Assembly (NCBI RefSeq): GCF_004016445.2
Contig: NZ_SADT02000002.1
Location: forward strand, 248,001-312,000
DNA length: 64,000 bases
Direction: 5' to 3'
DNA from: Mesorhizobium sp. M2E.F.Ca.ET.219.01.1.1
GTDB taxonomy: Bacteria; Pseudomonadota; Alphaproteobacteria; Rhizobiales; Rhizobiaceae
In this document: piece by piece, positions 46,339-54,816 of the stretch
Layout: every line of letters begins with the position of its first letter
Numbering within the stretch: the first letter of the stretch is position 1
Notes under the pieces: model-generated
Seen by the model: only the letters and a program-made list of their open reading frames with translations
The model's database searches: none
Told to the model about the DNA's origin: nothing
Translations under genes and position numbers: made by a program

Positions 46339-47667
46339 CTAGAAGCCGTTCTTCCCGGGTATCCAGTTGGTGCCGGCCAAAGGCACGCCGGCCATAGCGG
46401 CGGCTTCGATCGAGAGCGCGACGAGATCCTCGGGCTCGAGATTGTGCAGGCTGTTCTTGCCGCAGGCGCGGGCAATCGTCTGCGCCTCCAGCGTCATCAC
46501 CTTAAGATAATTCGCCAGCCGCCGTCCTGCCGCGATCGGGTCGACCCGCTTCATCAATTCGGGGTCCTGCGTGGTGATGCCGGCAGGGTCGCGGCCCTCG
46601 TGCCAGTCGTCATAGGCGCCGGCCGTGGTGCCCAGCGCATTGTACTCCGCCTCCCAGCGCGGATCATTGTCACCGAGCGCGACCAGCGCCGCCGTGCCGA
46701 TCGACACCGCGTCGACGCCGAGCGCCAGCGCCTTGGCGACATCGGCGCCGTTGCGGATGCCGCCGGAGACGATGAGGTGCACCTTGCGGTGCATGCCGAG
46801 GTCCTGCAGCGCCTGCACCGCCGGCCTGATGCAGGCAAGCGTCGGCTGGCCGACATTCTCGATGAACACCTCCTGGGTAGCGGCCGTGCCGCCCTGCATG
46901 CCGTCGACCACGACGACGTCGGCGCCGGCCTTCACCGCGAGCGCGGTGTCATAATAGGGGCGGGCGCCGCCGACCTTGACGTAGATCGGCTTTTCCCAGT
47001 CGGTGATCTCGCGCAGCTCGAGGATCTTGATTTCGAGATCGTCGGGTCCTGTCCAGTCGGGATGGCGCGAGGCCGAGCGCTGGTCGATGCCCTTGGGCAG
47101 CGTGCGCATCTCGGCGACGCGGTCGGAGATCTTCTGTCCGAGCAGCATGCCGCCGCCGCCGGGCTTGGCGCCCTGGCCGACCACCACTTCGATGGCGTCG
47201 GCGCGGCGCAGGTCGCGCGGGTTCATGCCGTAGCGCGACGGCAGATACTGGTAGACCAGCGTCTTCGAATGGCCGCGCTCTTCCTCGGTCATGCCGCCGT
47301 CGCCGGTGGTGGTCGAGGTGCCGGAAAGTGTGGCGCCGCGCCCCAGGGCTTCCTTGGCCGGACCGGACAGCGAGCCGAAACTCATGCCGGCGATGGTGAT
47401 CGGGATCTTCAGCTCGATCGGCTTCCTGGCGTGGCGTGAGCCGAGCACGACACTGGTGTCGCAGCGCTCGCGATAGCCCTCGAGCGGATAGCGCGAGATC
47501 GAGGCGCCGAGGAAAAGCAGGTCGTCGAAATGCGGCAGCTTGCGCTTGGCGCCGGCGCCGCGGATGTCATAGATGCCGGTCGCGGCCGCGCGGCGGATTT
47601 CGGAAAGCGTGTAGTCGTCGAAGGTCGCGGATTTGCGCGGCGTCGTCGGCGGGTTGCGGTAGGTCAT
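46339..47667 (-). CDS. mgsC: N-methylglutamate synthase subunit C
   Basis: 442 residues, FMN-binding glutamate-synthase domain (TIM barrel). KIPITIAGMSFGSLSGPAKEAL-type and VVVDGMQGGTAATQEVF segments are typical. It carries out the synthase half-reaction: transferring the methylamino group from gamma-glutamylmethylamide to give N-methylglutamate. It is 7 bases after mgsB and 35 before gmaS, in one operon. Confidence 0.88.
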   Translation of the reverse strand: MTYRNPPTTPRKSATFDDYTLSEIRRAAATGIYDIRGAGAKRKLPHFDDLLFLGASISRYPLEGYRERCDTSVVLGSRHARKPIELKIPITIAGMSFGSLSGPAKEALGRGATLSGTSTTTGDGGMTEEERGHSKTLVYQYLPSRYGMNPRDLRRADAIEVVVGQGAKPGGGGMLLGQKISDRVAEMRTLPKGIDQRSASRHPDWTGPDDLEIKILELREITDWEKPIYVKVGGARPYYDTALAVKAGADVVVVDGMQGGTAATQEVFIENVGQPTLACIRPAVQALQDLGMHRKVHLIVSGGIRNGADVAKALALGVDAVSIGTAALVALGDNDPRWEAEYNALGTTAGAYDDWHEGRDPAGITTQDPELMKRVDPIAAGRRLANYLKVMTLEAQTIARACGKNSLHNLEPEDLVALSIEAAAMAGVPLAGTNWIPGKNGF

Positions 47668-47673
47668 CTTGCC

Positions 47674-48405
47674 TCAATACGCGTCGGCGTTATCGATGTT
47701 GAAATTGTAGAGTTTGCGGGCCGAGCCGTAGCGCTTGAACTCCGACGCCTTGACGCCGGTAACGCCGGCCTTGTCGAGCAGGCCCTGCACCAACTCCAAA
47801 TGCTCCGGCCGCATCTCCTTGGCGATGCAGTCGGCGCCGAGGCTTTCGACCTTGCCGCGCACGAAGAGCCGCGCCTCGTAGATGGAATCGCCCAGCGCGT
47901 CGCCGGCATCGCCCAGCACCACGAGGTTGCCGGACTGCGCCATGAAGGCCGACATGTGGCCGATATTGCCGTGCACGACGATGTCGATGCCTTTCATCGA
48001 GATGCCGCAACGCGACGAGGCGTTGCCCTCGATGACCAGCAGGCCGCCGCGGCCGGTGGCGCCGGCATACTGGCTGGCGTCGCCCTTGATGACGATCGAG
48101 CCCGACATCATGTTCTCGCCGACGCCCGGGCCGGCCGAGCCATGCACGGTGATCGCGGCGCCGTCATTCATGCCGGCGCAGTAATAGCCGACGCTGCCGC
48201 GCACATCGATCGAGACCGGCTGGTCGACGCCGACGGCGACCGAATGGCTGCCCTTCGGATTGAGCACTTCCCAGGCGGTCTCGTTCGAGCCGGGCGTGAG
48301 CTTGTGCAGCGCCTGGTTCAATTCGCGCAGCGAATGCTGCGAGAGGTCGAAGACCCTCGCATGGCTCTGATCGCGCTCGGCTTTCGACATTGTGTTTGCC
48401 GGCAT
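47674..48405 (-). CDS. mgsB: N-methylglutamate synthase subunit B
   Basis: 243 residues. It is the GXGXG beta-helix domain found at the C-terminus of glutamate synthases, here as a separate protein: repeated glycine-rich strands from about 75 to 195 (GSVGYYCAGMNDG, GNASSRCGIS). It has a structural role in channelling between amidotransferase and synthase subunits. The start at 48405 is 4 bases after mgsA; an ATG at 48390 is the alternative. Confidence 0.87.
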   Translation of the reverse strand: MPANTMSKAERDQSHARVFDLSQHSLRELNQALHKLTPGSNETAWEVLNPKGSHSVAVGVDQPVSIDVRGSVGYYCAGMNDGAAITVHGSAGPGVGENMMSGSIVIKGDASQYAGATGRGGLLVIEGNASSRCGISMKGIDIVVHGNIGHMSAFMAQSGNLVVLGDAGDALGDSIYEARLFVRGKVESLGADCIAKEMRPEHLELVQGLLDKAGVTGVKASEFKRYGSARKLYNFNIDNADAY

Positions 48406-48409
48406 CGGC

Positions 48410-49306
48410 TCAGTGCTCCCAGAAGTAAACGGTTGCGGGCTCCGGCTCCCAGACCCGCGCATTGTCGATGCCGGGCAGCTTGGTGAGCGCGCGATATTCC
48501 GAGCCAAAGGCGACATACTGGTCGGTCTCGGCCATCACAGCCGGCTTGCAGGCGATCGGGTCGCGCACGACGCCGAAGCCGTTCTTGGTGCCGACCACGA
48601 AGGTGAAGAAGCCGTCGAGGTCGGAGAGCGTGCCCTCCAGCGCCTCGCCCAGATTCTTGCCATGCGCCATCCGGTTGGAGAGATAGGCGGCCGCCACCTC
48701 GGTGTCGTTCTCGGTCTCGAACTTCATGCCGTCGCGGATCAACTCGCGCCGCACATTGTTGTGGTTGGAGAGCGAGCCGTTATGCACCAGGCACTGATCG
48801 GCGCCGGTCGAGAAGGGATGCGCGCCCATCGTGGTGACCGCCGATTCCGTCGCCATGCGGGTGTGGCCGATGCCGTGCGTGCCGGTCATCGAGCGGACGT
48901 CGAAACGTTCGACGACGGCTTCCGGCAGGCCGACTTCCTTGTAGATCTCCACCGCCTCGCCCGCGCCCATGATGCGGATGTCGGGCCGCAGCGTCTGCAG
49001 CGCTTCGCGCGCGGCGTCGACCCTGTCCTGCGTGGTCCGGATGACGGCGTGGGTGGACTTGACCGCGACGCTCACCGGCGCGCCGATCGCCTTGGCGAGC
49101 TCGGCGTCGAGGCCGCGGAAATCGCGATCGGGCTTTGGCGACTGCACGGTGATCTTGGCCTCATTGCCGGTCGTGGCGCCATAGATGGCGATGCCGGCGC
49201 TGTCCGGTCCGCGGTCGCTGAGCGATACCAGCATCTCGGACAGCATCGCGCCGAGCTTCGGCTCCAGCGTCTTGTCCTTCAGGAAAAGTCCAACGATTCC
49301 GCACAT
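48410..49306 (-). CDS. mgsA: N-methylglutamate synthase subunit A (class II amidotransferase)
   Basis: 298 residues, Ntn-hydrolase glutamine amidotransferase. The catalytic cysteine is residue 2 (MCGIVGLF), and SDRGPDSAGIA and GHTRMATES are conserved. It releases methylamine or ammonia from the gamma-glutamyl substrate for the synthase subunit. First gene of the minus-strand operon mgsABC-gmaS-mgdABCD (49306-39821). A regulatory palindrome lies 63 bases upstream. Confidence 0.89.
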   Translation of the reverse strand: MCGIVGLFLKDKTLEPKLGAMLSEMLVSLSDRGPDSAGIAIYGATTGNEAKITVQSPKPDRDFRGLDAELAKAIGAPVSVAVKSTHAVIRTTQDRVDAAREALQTLRPDIRIMGAGEAVEIYKEVGLPEAVVERFDVRSMTGTHGIGHTRMATESAVTTMGAHPFSTGADQCLVHNGSLSNHNNVRRELIRDGMKFETENDTEVAAAYLSNRMAHGKNLGEALEGTLSDLDGFFTFVVGTKNGFGVVRDPIACKPAVMAETDQYVAFGSEYRALTKLPGIDNARVWEPEPATVYFWEH

Positions 49307-49369
49307 GTCAGCCTCCGATGTTTCTGGCTCTCAAAATGATGTACCGAATGAGCTTGCTTAATTCAATGG

Positions 49370-49387
49370 TATGAAAGAAATTTTCCT
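49370..49387 (-). promoter_or_regulatory. Predicted amine-regulon operator upstream of mgsA
   Basis: On the minus strand AGGAAAA-TTTC-TTTCATA. The right arm is identical to that of the site at 52811-52828. It is 63 bases upstream of the mgsA start and overlaps the end region of the membrane-protein operon. Confidence 0.5.
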
Positions 49388-49391
49388 GAGG

Positions 49392-49721
49392 TTATATGTT
49401 CGATGGCGCGTCGCCCTCGGCACTATCGCCGCCCGGACGCGCCTTGTGAACCCAAATCGCATGGCGGATGCGCGCGATCCTGTAGGCGTCGAGGATCGAC
49501 AGCGCATAGATCAGGAAGCCGCCAGCATGCCGGCCGATGAAGCTGGCATCGGCCGGCGCCAGCTTGGTTGTTATCCAGCCAAGGATCACCATGAAGAACA
49601 GGAACTGCAGGCCGCGCGCCGGCACGCCGAGCATGACGTGGCCGCTTGCCGGCAAGACGGTCGCGGCGCCGAGCACGAGATAGGGATTCACGGGAGCAGG
49701 GGTGGCGGTTCCGTCGCTCAT
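49392..49721 (-). CDS. Membrane protein of unknown function, amine cluster
   Basis: 109 residues with two to three predicted membrane segments (about 14-32, 37-55 and 68-82). No catalytic motif is seen. Translation is coupled to the preceding gene through an ATGA overlap. Last gene of the operon 52748-49392, immediately before mgsA on the same strand. I do not recognise the family. Confidence 0.7.
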   Translation of the reverse strand: MSDGTATPAPVNPYLVLGAATVLPASGHVMLGVPARGLQFLFFMVILGWITTKLAPADASFIGRHAGGFLIYALSILDAYRIARIRHAIWVHKARPGGDSAEGDAPSNI

Positions 49722-50407
49722 GCCGCCTGCCTTTCGCGCCGGTTGATGGCTTCGCGAAGGCCCGACGCCGCCTCGAGCAACCGTTCGATCAAGGCCGGAT
49801 CGATCCCTGCGTCGCTGAACGCGGCCTGGCGGAACACGCCGTAGCGGGCACGCTCGGCCTCGGCGAGCAGCCAGACGATGCGCACGCCCTTTGGCGTGAT
49901 CAGCAATTCCTTGGCGCGACCTTCGGCAAAAACCTCCGTATGCGCGGCGATCAGATCCTGCGGGAAGGCGACGCCCTTGCGGTCGGTGCGCAGCACAGCG
50001 TCGGCGGGAAAGCCGAGCACCTTCGGCAGCATGTGCGGCAGATGGTCGAAGTTGGAGAAGGTCGTCGCCGAATTCGGCCGCATCATCATGTCGAAAATGC
50101 CCGGCACCGCGACCGGCTCGGTTATCGAAACGCTGAGCCAGCGCGTCGGCAGCTTTCGCGTCGCCAGCGTGTCGACGATGGTGCGCATTTGGACTCGCTG
50201 GCCATTCCACGTGCCGGCCCAGGTGACGACGCCGGCCGTGCCGTCGGAAATGTCGGCGGCATCCGCAATGACGCTGCGAACATTTGCCAAATCGGCGGCC
50301 AAGGCCGCTTTCGCCCTGTCGCGGCTGGCGCGCGCGAGCCAGGCAATATGGGCGACGACGGCCAATGCCATCGCCCCGGTAACAAGTACTGAGGTCAGTT
50401 CAGACAT
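49718..50407 (-). CDS. Membrane-anchored protein of unknown function, amine cluster
   Basis: 229 residues. One N-terminal membrane helix (about 5-25) is followed by a soluble domain without recognised motifs, so it is probably membrane-anchored. It overlaps the next gene by 4 bases and follows the APC permease by 46 bases. Assignment to the methylamine cluster rests on position. Confidence 0.7.
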   Translation of the reverse strand: MSELTSVLVTGAMALAVVAHIAWLARASRDRAKAALAADLANVRSVIADAADISDGTAGVVTWAGTWNGQRVQMRTIVDTLATRKLPTRWLSVSITEPVAVPGIFDMMMRPNSATTFSNFDHLPHMLPKVLGFPADAVLRTDRKGVAFPQDLIAAHTEVFAEGRAKELLITPKGVRIVWLLAEAERARYGVFRQAAFSDAGIDPALIERLLEAASGLREAINRRERQAA

Positions 50408-50453
50408 TTCGACACGCCACGGCCCGCCGTCGACAGGCGGGCCTTCACTCCAC

Positions 50454-51860
50454 TCAATAACCCTGCGGCTTCGGCCACGGCATCGAGAACTGATCGCCGC
50501 GCCGCACGAATTTGTAGCGGTAGAAGTGGAACCAGAGCGAGATCAGGAAATAGAACACCGTCATCGCGATCAGCTGCGAGCCGAAGCCGAGGAAGATGGC
50601 GAAGAACGTCACCATGCACAGGCAGAACAGCACGATCGCCGGCAGCGGGTGGAAGGGGTGCGTGTAGCCGCGGCGGATCGAGCCCAGCGGCCACTTCTTG
50701 CGGAACATCATGATGTTGATGCTCATGAAGGTGTATTGCAGCACGCCCGACAGGATCGAGAAGGTGATCGCCTGGTTGAGGTCGGCGATGAAGGCGAAGG
50801 CCAGCGCGATCGGCAGCAGGAACAGGATCGAGCGGTAGGGCGTGCGGTATTTCGGATGCACCGCCGAGAACCAGCTCGGCAGATAGCGGTCGCGGCCGAG
50901 TGAGAACCAGGCGCGCGCCGCGTCGTTGATGCAGCCATTGGCCGAGGCGAGCGCCGACAGCAACGTCGCGATGAACAGAAGATTTTCCAAGAGCGGGCTG
51001 CCGCTCAGCTTGCCGGCGTCCCACAGCGGATAATAGGTGATGCCGAGATACTCCCACGGCATCATCGAGGCGCAGACATACCAGGTCATCGCGGCGGCGA
51101 TCAGAAGCGTGATCATGCCGGCCATCGTGCCGTAGGGCAGGGAGCGCGCCGGCGAGCGCACCTCCTCGGCCGCCTGCGTGGTGCCCTCGATGCCGAGATA
51201 ATACCAGATGCCGAACTGGAAGGCGGCGATCACGCCGATCCAGCCGTAAGGCAGCGCGTTGCCGGGCGTGACCAGCTCGTTGAGTTTCAGCACCGCGCCT
51301 TGCGTCCATGGGCTGACCGAGAAGAACAGGATGACGATCGAGACATAGGCGATGGCAGTGATGACGAAGTTGACGTTCAGCGTCATCAGCACGCCGCGAT
51401 AGTTGAGCCATGCCAGCACCACGATGGTGGCGGCGATGAAGGAATTGTGCGTCAATCCTTCGACGCCGGCCTTGGCGACGATCGTGTCGCCGAGCAGGAT
51501 CGCGTCCGACACTTCGAGCATGGTGTAGGCGAAGACCAGGAACAGCGCGACGTTGAAGGCCATCAGCGGCCCGACGATGTGCTTGGCCTGCGCGTACTGG
51601 CCGCCTGCGGCGGCGACGGTGGACGTCACCTCCGAGTCGATCATGGCGACAGAGGTGTAGAGCAGTCCGACGATCCAGCAGACGATCAGCGCGGCAAGCG
51701 CGCCGCCTTTGTCGGCGGAGAAGTTCCAGCCGGTGAACTCGCCGACCAGCACGATGCCGACGCCGAGCGCCCAGACATGCGCCGGGCCGAGCACCCGAAG
51801 CAGCGAGACCCTGTCGCCGTGGATCGTCGTCGTTAGTCCCGTTTCAACCGCAGCCGTCAT
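50454..51860 (-). CDS. APC family permease (candidate methylamine or ethanolamine-like transporter)
   Basis: 468 residues, about twelve membrane segments. Features of the amino-acid/ethanolamine permease group: LGVGIVLVGEFTGWNFS in the first helix and AAAGGQYAQAKHIVGP. The C-terminus ends shortly after the last helix. It lies within the operon that also encodes three small membrane proteins upstream. By context it may import mono-, di- or trimethylamine; an amino acid or ethanolamine is the alternative. The ATG at 51860 follows GGGGATTG. Confidence 0.82.
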   Translation of the reverse strand: MTAAVETGLTTTIHGDRVSLLRVLGPAHVWALGVGIVLVGEFTGWNFSADKGGALAALIVCWIVGLLYTSVAMIDSEVTSTVAAAGGQYAQAKHIVGPLMAFNVALFLVFAYTMLEVSDAILLGDTIVAKAGVEGLTHNSFIAATIVVLAWLNYRGVLMTLNVNFVITAIAYVSIVILFFSVSPWTQGAVLKLNELVTPGNALPYGWIGVIAAFQFGIWYYLGIEGTTQAAEEVRSPARSLPYGTMAGMITLLIAAAMTWYVCASMMPWEYLGITYYPLWDAGKLSGSPLLENLLFIATLLSALASANGCINDAARAWFSLGRDRYLPSWFSAVHPKYRTPYRSILFLLPIALAFAFIADLNQAITFSILSGVLQYTFMSINIMMFRKKWPLGSIRRGYTHPFHPLPAIVLFCLCMVTFFAIFLGFGSQLIAMTVFYFLISLWFHFYRYKFVRRGDQFSMPWPKPQGY

Positions 51861-51872
51861 GTCAATCCCCGC

Positions 51873-52034
51873 TCAGATCCGGTGCTTTTCGGAAACGGCC
51901 TCAAGCTCGCCTTCGCGCGAGGAGGTCAGCATGTCCTCGGAATAGGTAGTGTCGACCTTGAACCAGTCGTAGAGCATCCACAGCGCCAGCACGGCCGAGA
52001 TGCCCCAGCAAACATAAGACAGTCCCATCCACAT
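51873..52034 (-). CDS. 53-residue membrane peptide, amine cluster
   Basis: One hydrophobic helix (about 3-22) is followed by an acidic tail. GGGGAAAA lies just upstream of the ATG at 52034, and the gene ends 12 bases before the APC permease start. It could be a small subunit of the permease. It is too short for confident family assignment, but its place inside a compact operon argues that it is real. Confidence 0.7.
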   Translation of the reverse strand: MWMGLSYVCWGISAVLALWMLYDWFKVDTTYSEDMLTSSREGELEAVSEKHRI

Positions 52035-52070
52035 GATGTTTTCCCCGGCCTCTTTGTCGTCGTCGAAGAT

Positions 52071-52448
52071 CTATTTGTCGTCGAACTTCTCGTTGATGAC
52101 CTCGCGATATTCCTTGTCGGAGGCCCGGAACAGGAAGACGAAATAGGCGATGAGCACGATCGCCATGATGATCAGCGTCGGCCAGTCGATGATGTAGTGG
52201 AAGTGGTTCTGGATCACGTCGTGCGCCGTCTCCGGCGTGTAGCCGAGCTTCTCCCAGATCGAGGCCATGGTCGCGTTCTGGCCGAGCGCGTCCCAGGTCT
52301 TGGCGTCGAGCGGGTCGATCGACTTCGCCGCCCCGGCAAGACCGAGCTTCAGCGGCAGCCAGAGCGCCACGAAGATAGCGACCACCACGACCGCGATGTC
52401 GAAGATCTGTCCAGCCTTGCTCTGCTGCGGCGGGGTATAGCGGGCCAT
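52071..52448 (-). CDS. Small integral membrane protein, amine cluster
   Basis: 125 residues with two membrane helices (about 16-38 and 90-107) linked by a ~50-residue loop rich in Trp, Ala and Leu. Both ends are charged. It starts 12 bases after the upstream small membrane protein. Function is unknown; co-transcription with the permease suggests a transport accessory or a membrane electron-transfer partner. No haem or iron-sulfur ligands are visible. Confidence 0.75.
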   Translation of the reverse strand: MARYTPPQQSKAGQIFDIAVVVVAIFVALWLPLKLGLAGAAKSIDPLDAKTWDALGQNATMASIWEKLGYTPETAHDVIQNHFHYIIDWPTLIIMAIVLIAYFVFLFRASDKEYREVINEKFDDK

Positions 52449-52460
52449 GGTTTCTCCCCC

Positions 52461-52748
52461 TCAGGATTGACGGTTGCGGGCCGCGTCGGCGTTCTTGATG
52501 TCGAGCCCGTAGATGAAGTCCTTGTCCTCCTTGTAATGGTTGAGCATGGCAAGGATCGCGGCGGTGTTGAAGATCAGTACCGCCGCGGCCGCGACCGCCA
52601 CCACGAGCTTGATCCCGCCGTCCGGGATATACGGCCATGTCATCAGGAGGACGAAGAGGATCGTTACCCACAGGCATACGATCAGGAGCACGGATCCACG
52701 CACGTCGGAGCGGTACAGCGCTTCGACGCGCTGCTGCAGGTCGGACAT
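52461..52748 (-). CDS. Small integral membrane protein, first gene of the amine-cluster membrane operon
   Basis: 95 residues with two adjacent membrane helices (about 18-41 and 47-68), a short cytoplasmic-like N-terminus and a charged C-terminus. It is preceded by GGGGAAAACCGATG. The operon palindrome at 52811-52828 lies 63 bases upstream. It is divergent from dmmD. The family is not recognised. Confidence 0.75.
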   Translation of the reverse strand: MSDLQQRVEALYRSDVRGSVLLIVCLWVTILFVLLMTWPYIPDGGIKLVVAVAAAAVLIFNTAAILAMLNHYKEDKDFIYGLDIKNADAARNRQS

Positions 52749-52810
52749 CGGTTTTCCCCTTCTGGCGACGTCCGGCCCCGAAATCGACCGGGCGTCCTCT
52801 CTTTCTAGAG

Positions 52811-52828
52811 AGTGAAATTTTTTTCATA
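52811..52828 (-). promoter_or_regulatory. Predicted amine-regulon operator in the divergent dmmD/membrane-operon spacer
   Basis: AGTGAAA-TTTT-TTTCATA. It is 63 bases upstream of the gene at 52748. A weaker relative, AATGAAA-TTAT-TTGCTTC at 52910-52927, lies 118 bases upstream of dmmD. The rest of this ~300-base spacer is AT-rich and carries no gene. Confidence 0.55.
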
Positions 52829-53044
52829 AATTCCGACCGATCTTTGAAATTGTCAAGCCGGATTTACGCTCCGTAAAGCGTTTGTCCACGGGCAAGAAAT
52901 TTGCCTGACAATGAAATTATTTGCTTCAAGGGGATTGCAGGGTCTCGCCGTTTGCGGTCAATATTCGGGCAAGCTCCGCCACCAAGCAGGAGCAGGGAAC
53001 AGCAACCGCTTAAAGCGACCTAAAATTGCACGGAGGACGATCGG

Positions 53045-54178
53045 ATGACGGCATCCTGGAGATTCTCGACCCTGGCGGATCGCCATCGCGCGCTCGGCTC
53101 GAAACTCGAGGACTGGAGCGGCATGGGCACCGCCTGGACCTACGACAAGGACGCCGACGAGGAATATATCGCGATCCGCACCAAGGCCGGGCTGATGGAT
53201 GTCTCCGGCCTGAAGAAGGTGCACATCACCGGGCCGCACGCCTCGCATCTGATCGACCTCGCCACGACGCGCGACGTGGAAAAAATCTATCCCGGCAAGT
53301 CGGCCTATGCCTGCATGCTGAACGAGGCAGGTAAATTCACCGACGACTGCATCCTCTATCGCATCAGCCCCAACTCCTGGATGGTCGTGCACGGCTCCGG
53401 CACCGGCCATGAGGAGTTGCAGCGCGCTGCCATGGGGCGTGACGTGTCGCTGCGCTTCGACGACAATTTGCATGACCTGTCGCTGCAGGGCCCGACCGCT
53501 GTCGACTATCTCGCCAAGCATGTGCCGGGCATCCGCGACCTCAACTACTTCCATCATATGCACACGCAGCTCTTCGGCTTCCCGGTGATGATCTCGCGCA
53601 CCGGCTACACCGGCGAGCGCGGCTACGAGATCTTTTGCCGCGGCCAGGACGCCGGAACGATCTGGGATCGGATTCTGGAGGAGGGCAAGAGCGCCGGCAT
53701 CATCCCGTGCCGCTTCACCACGCTCGACATGCTGCGCGTCGAGAGCTACCTGCTGTTCTACCCCTACGACAATTCCCAGAAATATCCGTTCGAGAACGAA
53801 GGCCCCGGCGACACGCTGTGGGAGCTCGGCCTCGACTTCACCGTCAGCCCCGGCAAGACCGGCTTCCGCGGCGCCGAAGAACATTACCGGCTGAAGGGCA
53901 AGGAGCGCTTCAAGATCTATGGCGTGCTGCTCGACGGCAAGGAGCCGGCGGACGAAGGCGCGCCGGTCTACCGCGACGGCAAGAAGGTCGGCGTGGTGAC
54001 CTGCGCGATGTATTCGCCGCTGGTCGAGAAATCGATGGGCATCGCCCGTCTCGACGTGGATTGCGCCGTCAAGGACACCAAGCTCGAGATCCGCAACAGG
54101 AGCGGCTCCATCAAGGCGACGGCGCAGCCCTTGCCGTTCGACGACCCGAAGAAGACCAAGCGCACCGCCAAGGGTTGA
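53045..54178 (+). CDS. dmmD: Dimethylamine degradation GcvT-family protein DmmD
   Basis: 377 residues, single GcvT aminomethyltransferase fold: THF-site residues around LSLQGPTAVDYL, and RTGYTGERGYEIF. First gene of dmmDABC. It is thought to bind tetrahydrofolate and collect the formaldehyde released when dimethylamine is demethylated. The ATG at 53045 has GGAGGACG upstream. A general glycine-cleavage T protein is unlikely because the neighbours are dmm genes and gcvH/gcvP are absent. Confidence 0.87.
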   Translation: MTASWRFSTLADRHRALGSKLEDWSGMGTAWTYDKDADEEYIAIRTKAGLMDVSGLKKVHITGPHASHLIDLATTRDVEKIYPGKSAYACMLNEAGKFTDDCILYRISPNSWMVVHGSGTGHEELQRAAMGRDVSLRFDDNLHDLSLQGPTAVDYLAKHVPGIRDLNYFHHMHTQLFGFPVMISRTGYTGERGYEIFCRGQDAGTIWDRILEEGKSAGIIPCRFTTLDMLRVESYLLFYPYDNSQKYPFENEGPGDTLWELGLDFTVSPGKTGFRGAEEHYRLKGKERFKIYGVLLDGKEPADEGAPVYRDGKKVGVVTCAMYSPLVEKSMGIARLDVDCAVKDTKLEIRNRSGSIKATAQPLPFDDPKKTKRTAKG

Positions 54179-54219
54179 GGCAGCATCAACGGGGAGGGGA
54201 TCTAGGGTACGAAGGACGA

Positions 54220-54816
54220 ATGGCAGCCAAGACGATCATCAGCCGGCCCATTTACGGAACGCTCTCTCCGCAGCCGGGCAAGCATCATCTCTTCATCGCC
54301 GACGCCGAAGGCGCGCTGGCGATCATCGACATGGCCGGCAAGGCGCCGCCCGGCTTTTTCGAAGGCGCGGAAATCGTCTTCATTCCGGGTCCCGAGGGCA
54401 AGCATATCGCCGCGCTTGAGGCGCTGAAGCCGGCGCAACTCCACATCGCGCCGTCCTTCGCCAGCCTCTTGCCGCGGCTTAGGCAGACGCTGACCAACGC
54501 TCATATGGGCCTGCGGCTCTATCTTGCCGGTACCGAAGGGCTGATCGGCCAGGCCATGCAGGTAGCGCTCGAAGCCGGCATGGACCACACTTCCATGCAG
54601 ACCGAGCATCGCGGCTCGCTGGCGCGCCGCATGCAATGCGTGCACTGCAAGGGCATCACCGAAAATGTGACTACGCAGCCGGCGCTCTGCGCGCATTGCG
54701 GCCTGCTGCTTCTGGTGCGCGATCACTATTCAAGGCGCCTCGCCGCCTTCCAGGGCGTGTGCATCAACGCCGAGGATCGCACGGAGAATCCTCCGATGGA
54801 GGAGGCCTTCCCATGA
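54220..54816 (+). CDS. dmmA: Dimethylamine monooxygenase small subunit
   Basis: 198 residues. A C-terminal zinc-ribbon or rubredoxin-like site is formed by C140-x2-C143 and C157-x2-C160. The N-terminal part has alternating beta strands (HHLFIADAEGALAIID). It is one of three proteins needed for dimethylamine oxidation. The names DmmA and DmmC are used inconsistently in the literature; I follow the gene order D-A-B-C. The stop overlaps the dmmB start (ATGA). Confidence 0.85.
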   Translation: MAAKTIISRPIYGTLSPQPGKHHLFIADAEGALAIIDMAGKAPPGFFEGAEIVFIPGPEGKHIAALEALKPAQLHIAPSFASLLPRLRQTLTNAHMGLRLYLAGTEGLIGQAMQVALEAGMDHTSMQTEHRGSLARRMQCVHCKGITENVTTQPALCAHCGLLLLVRDHYSRRLAAFQGVCINAEDRTENPPMEEAFP

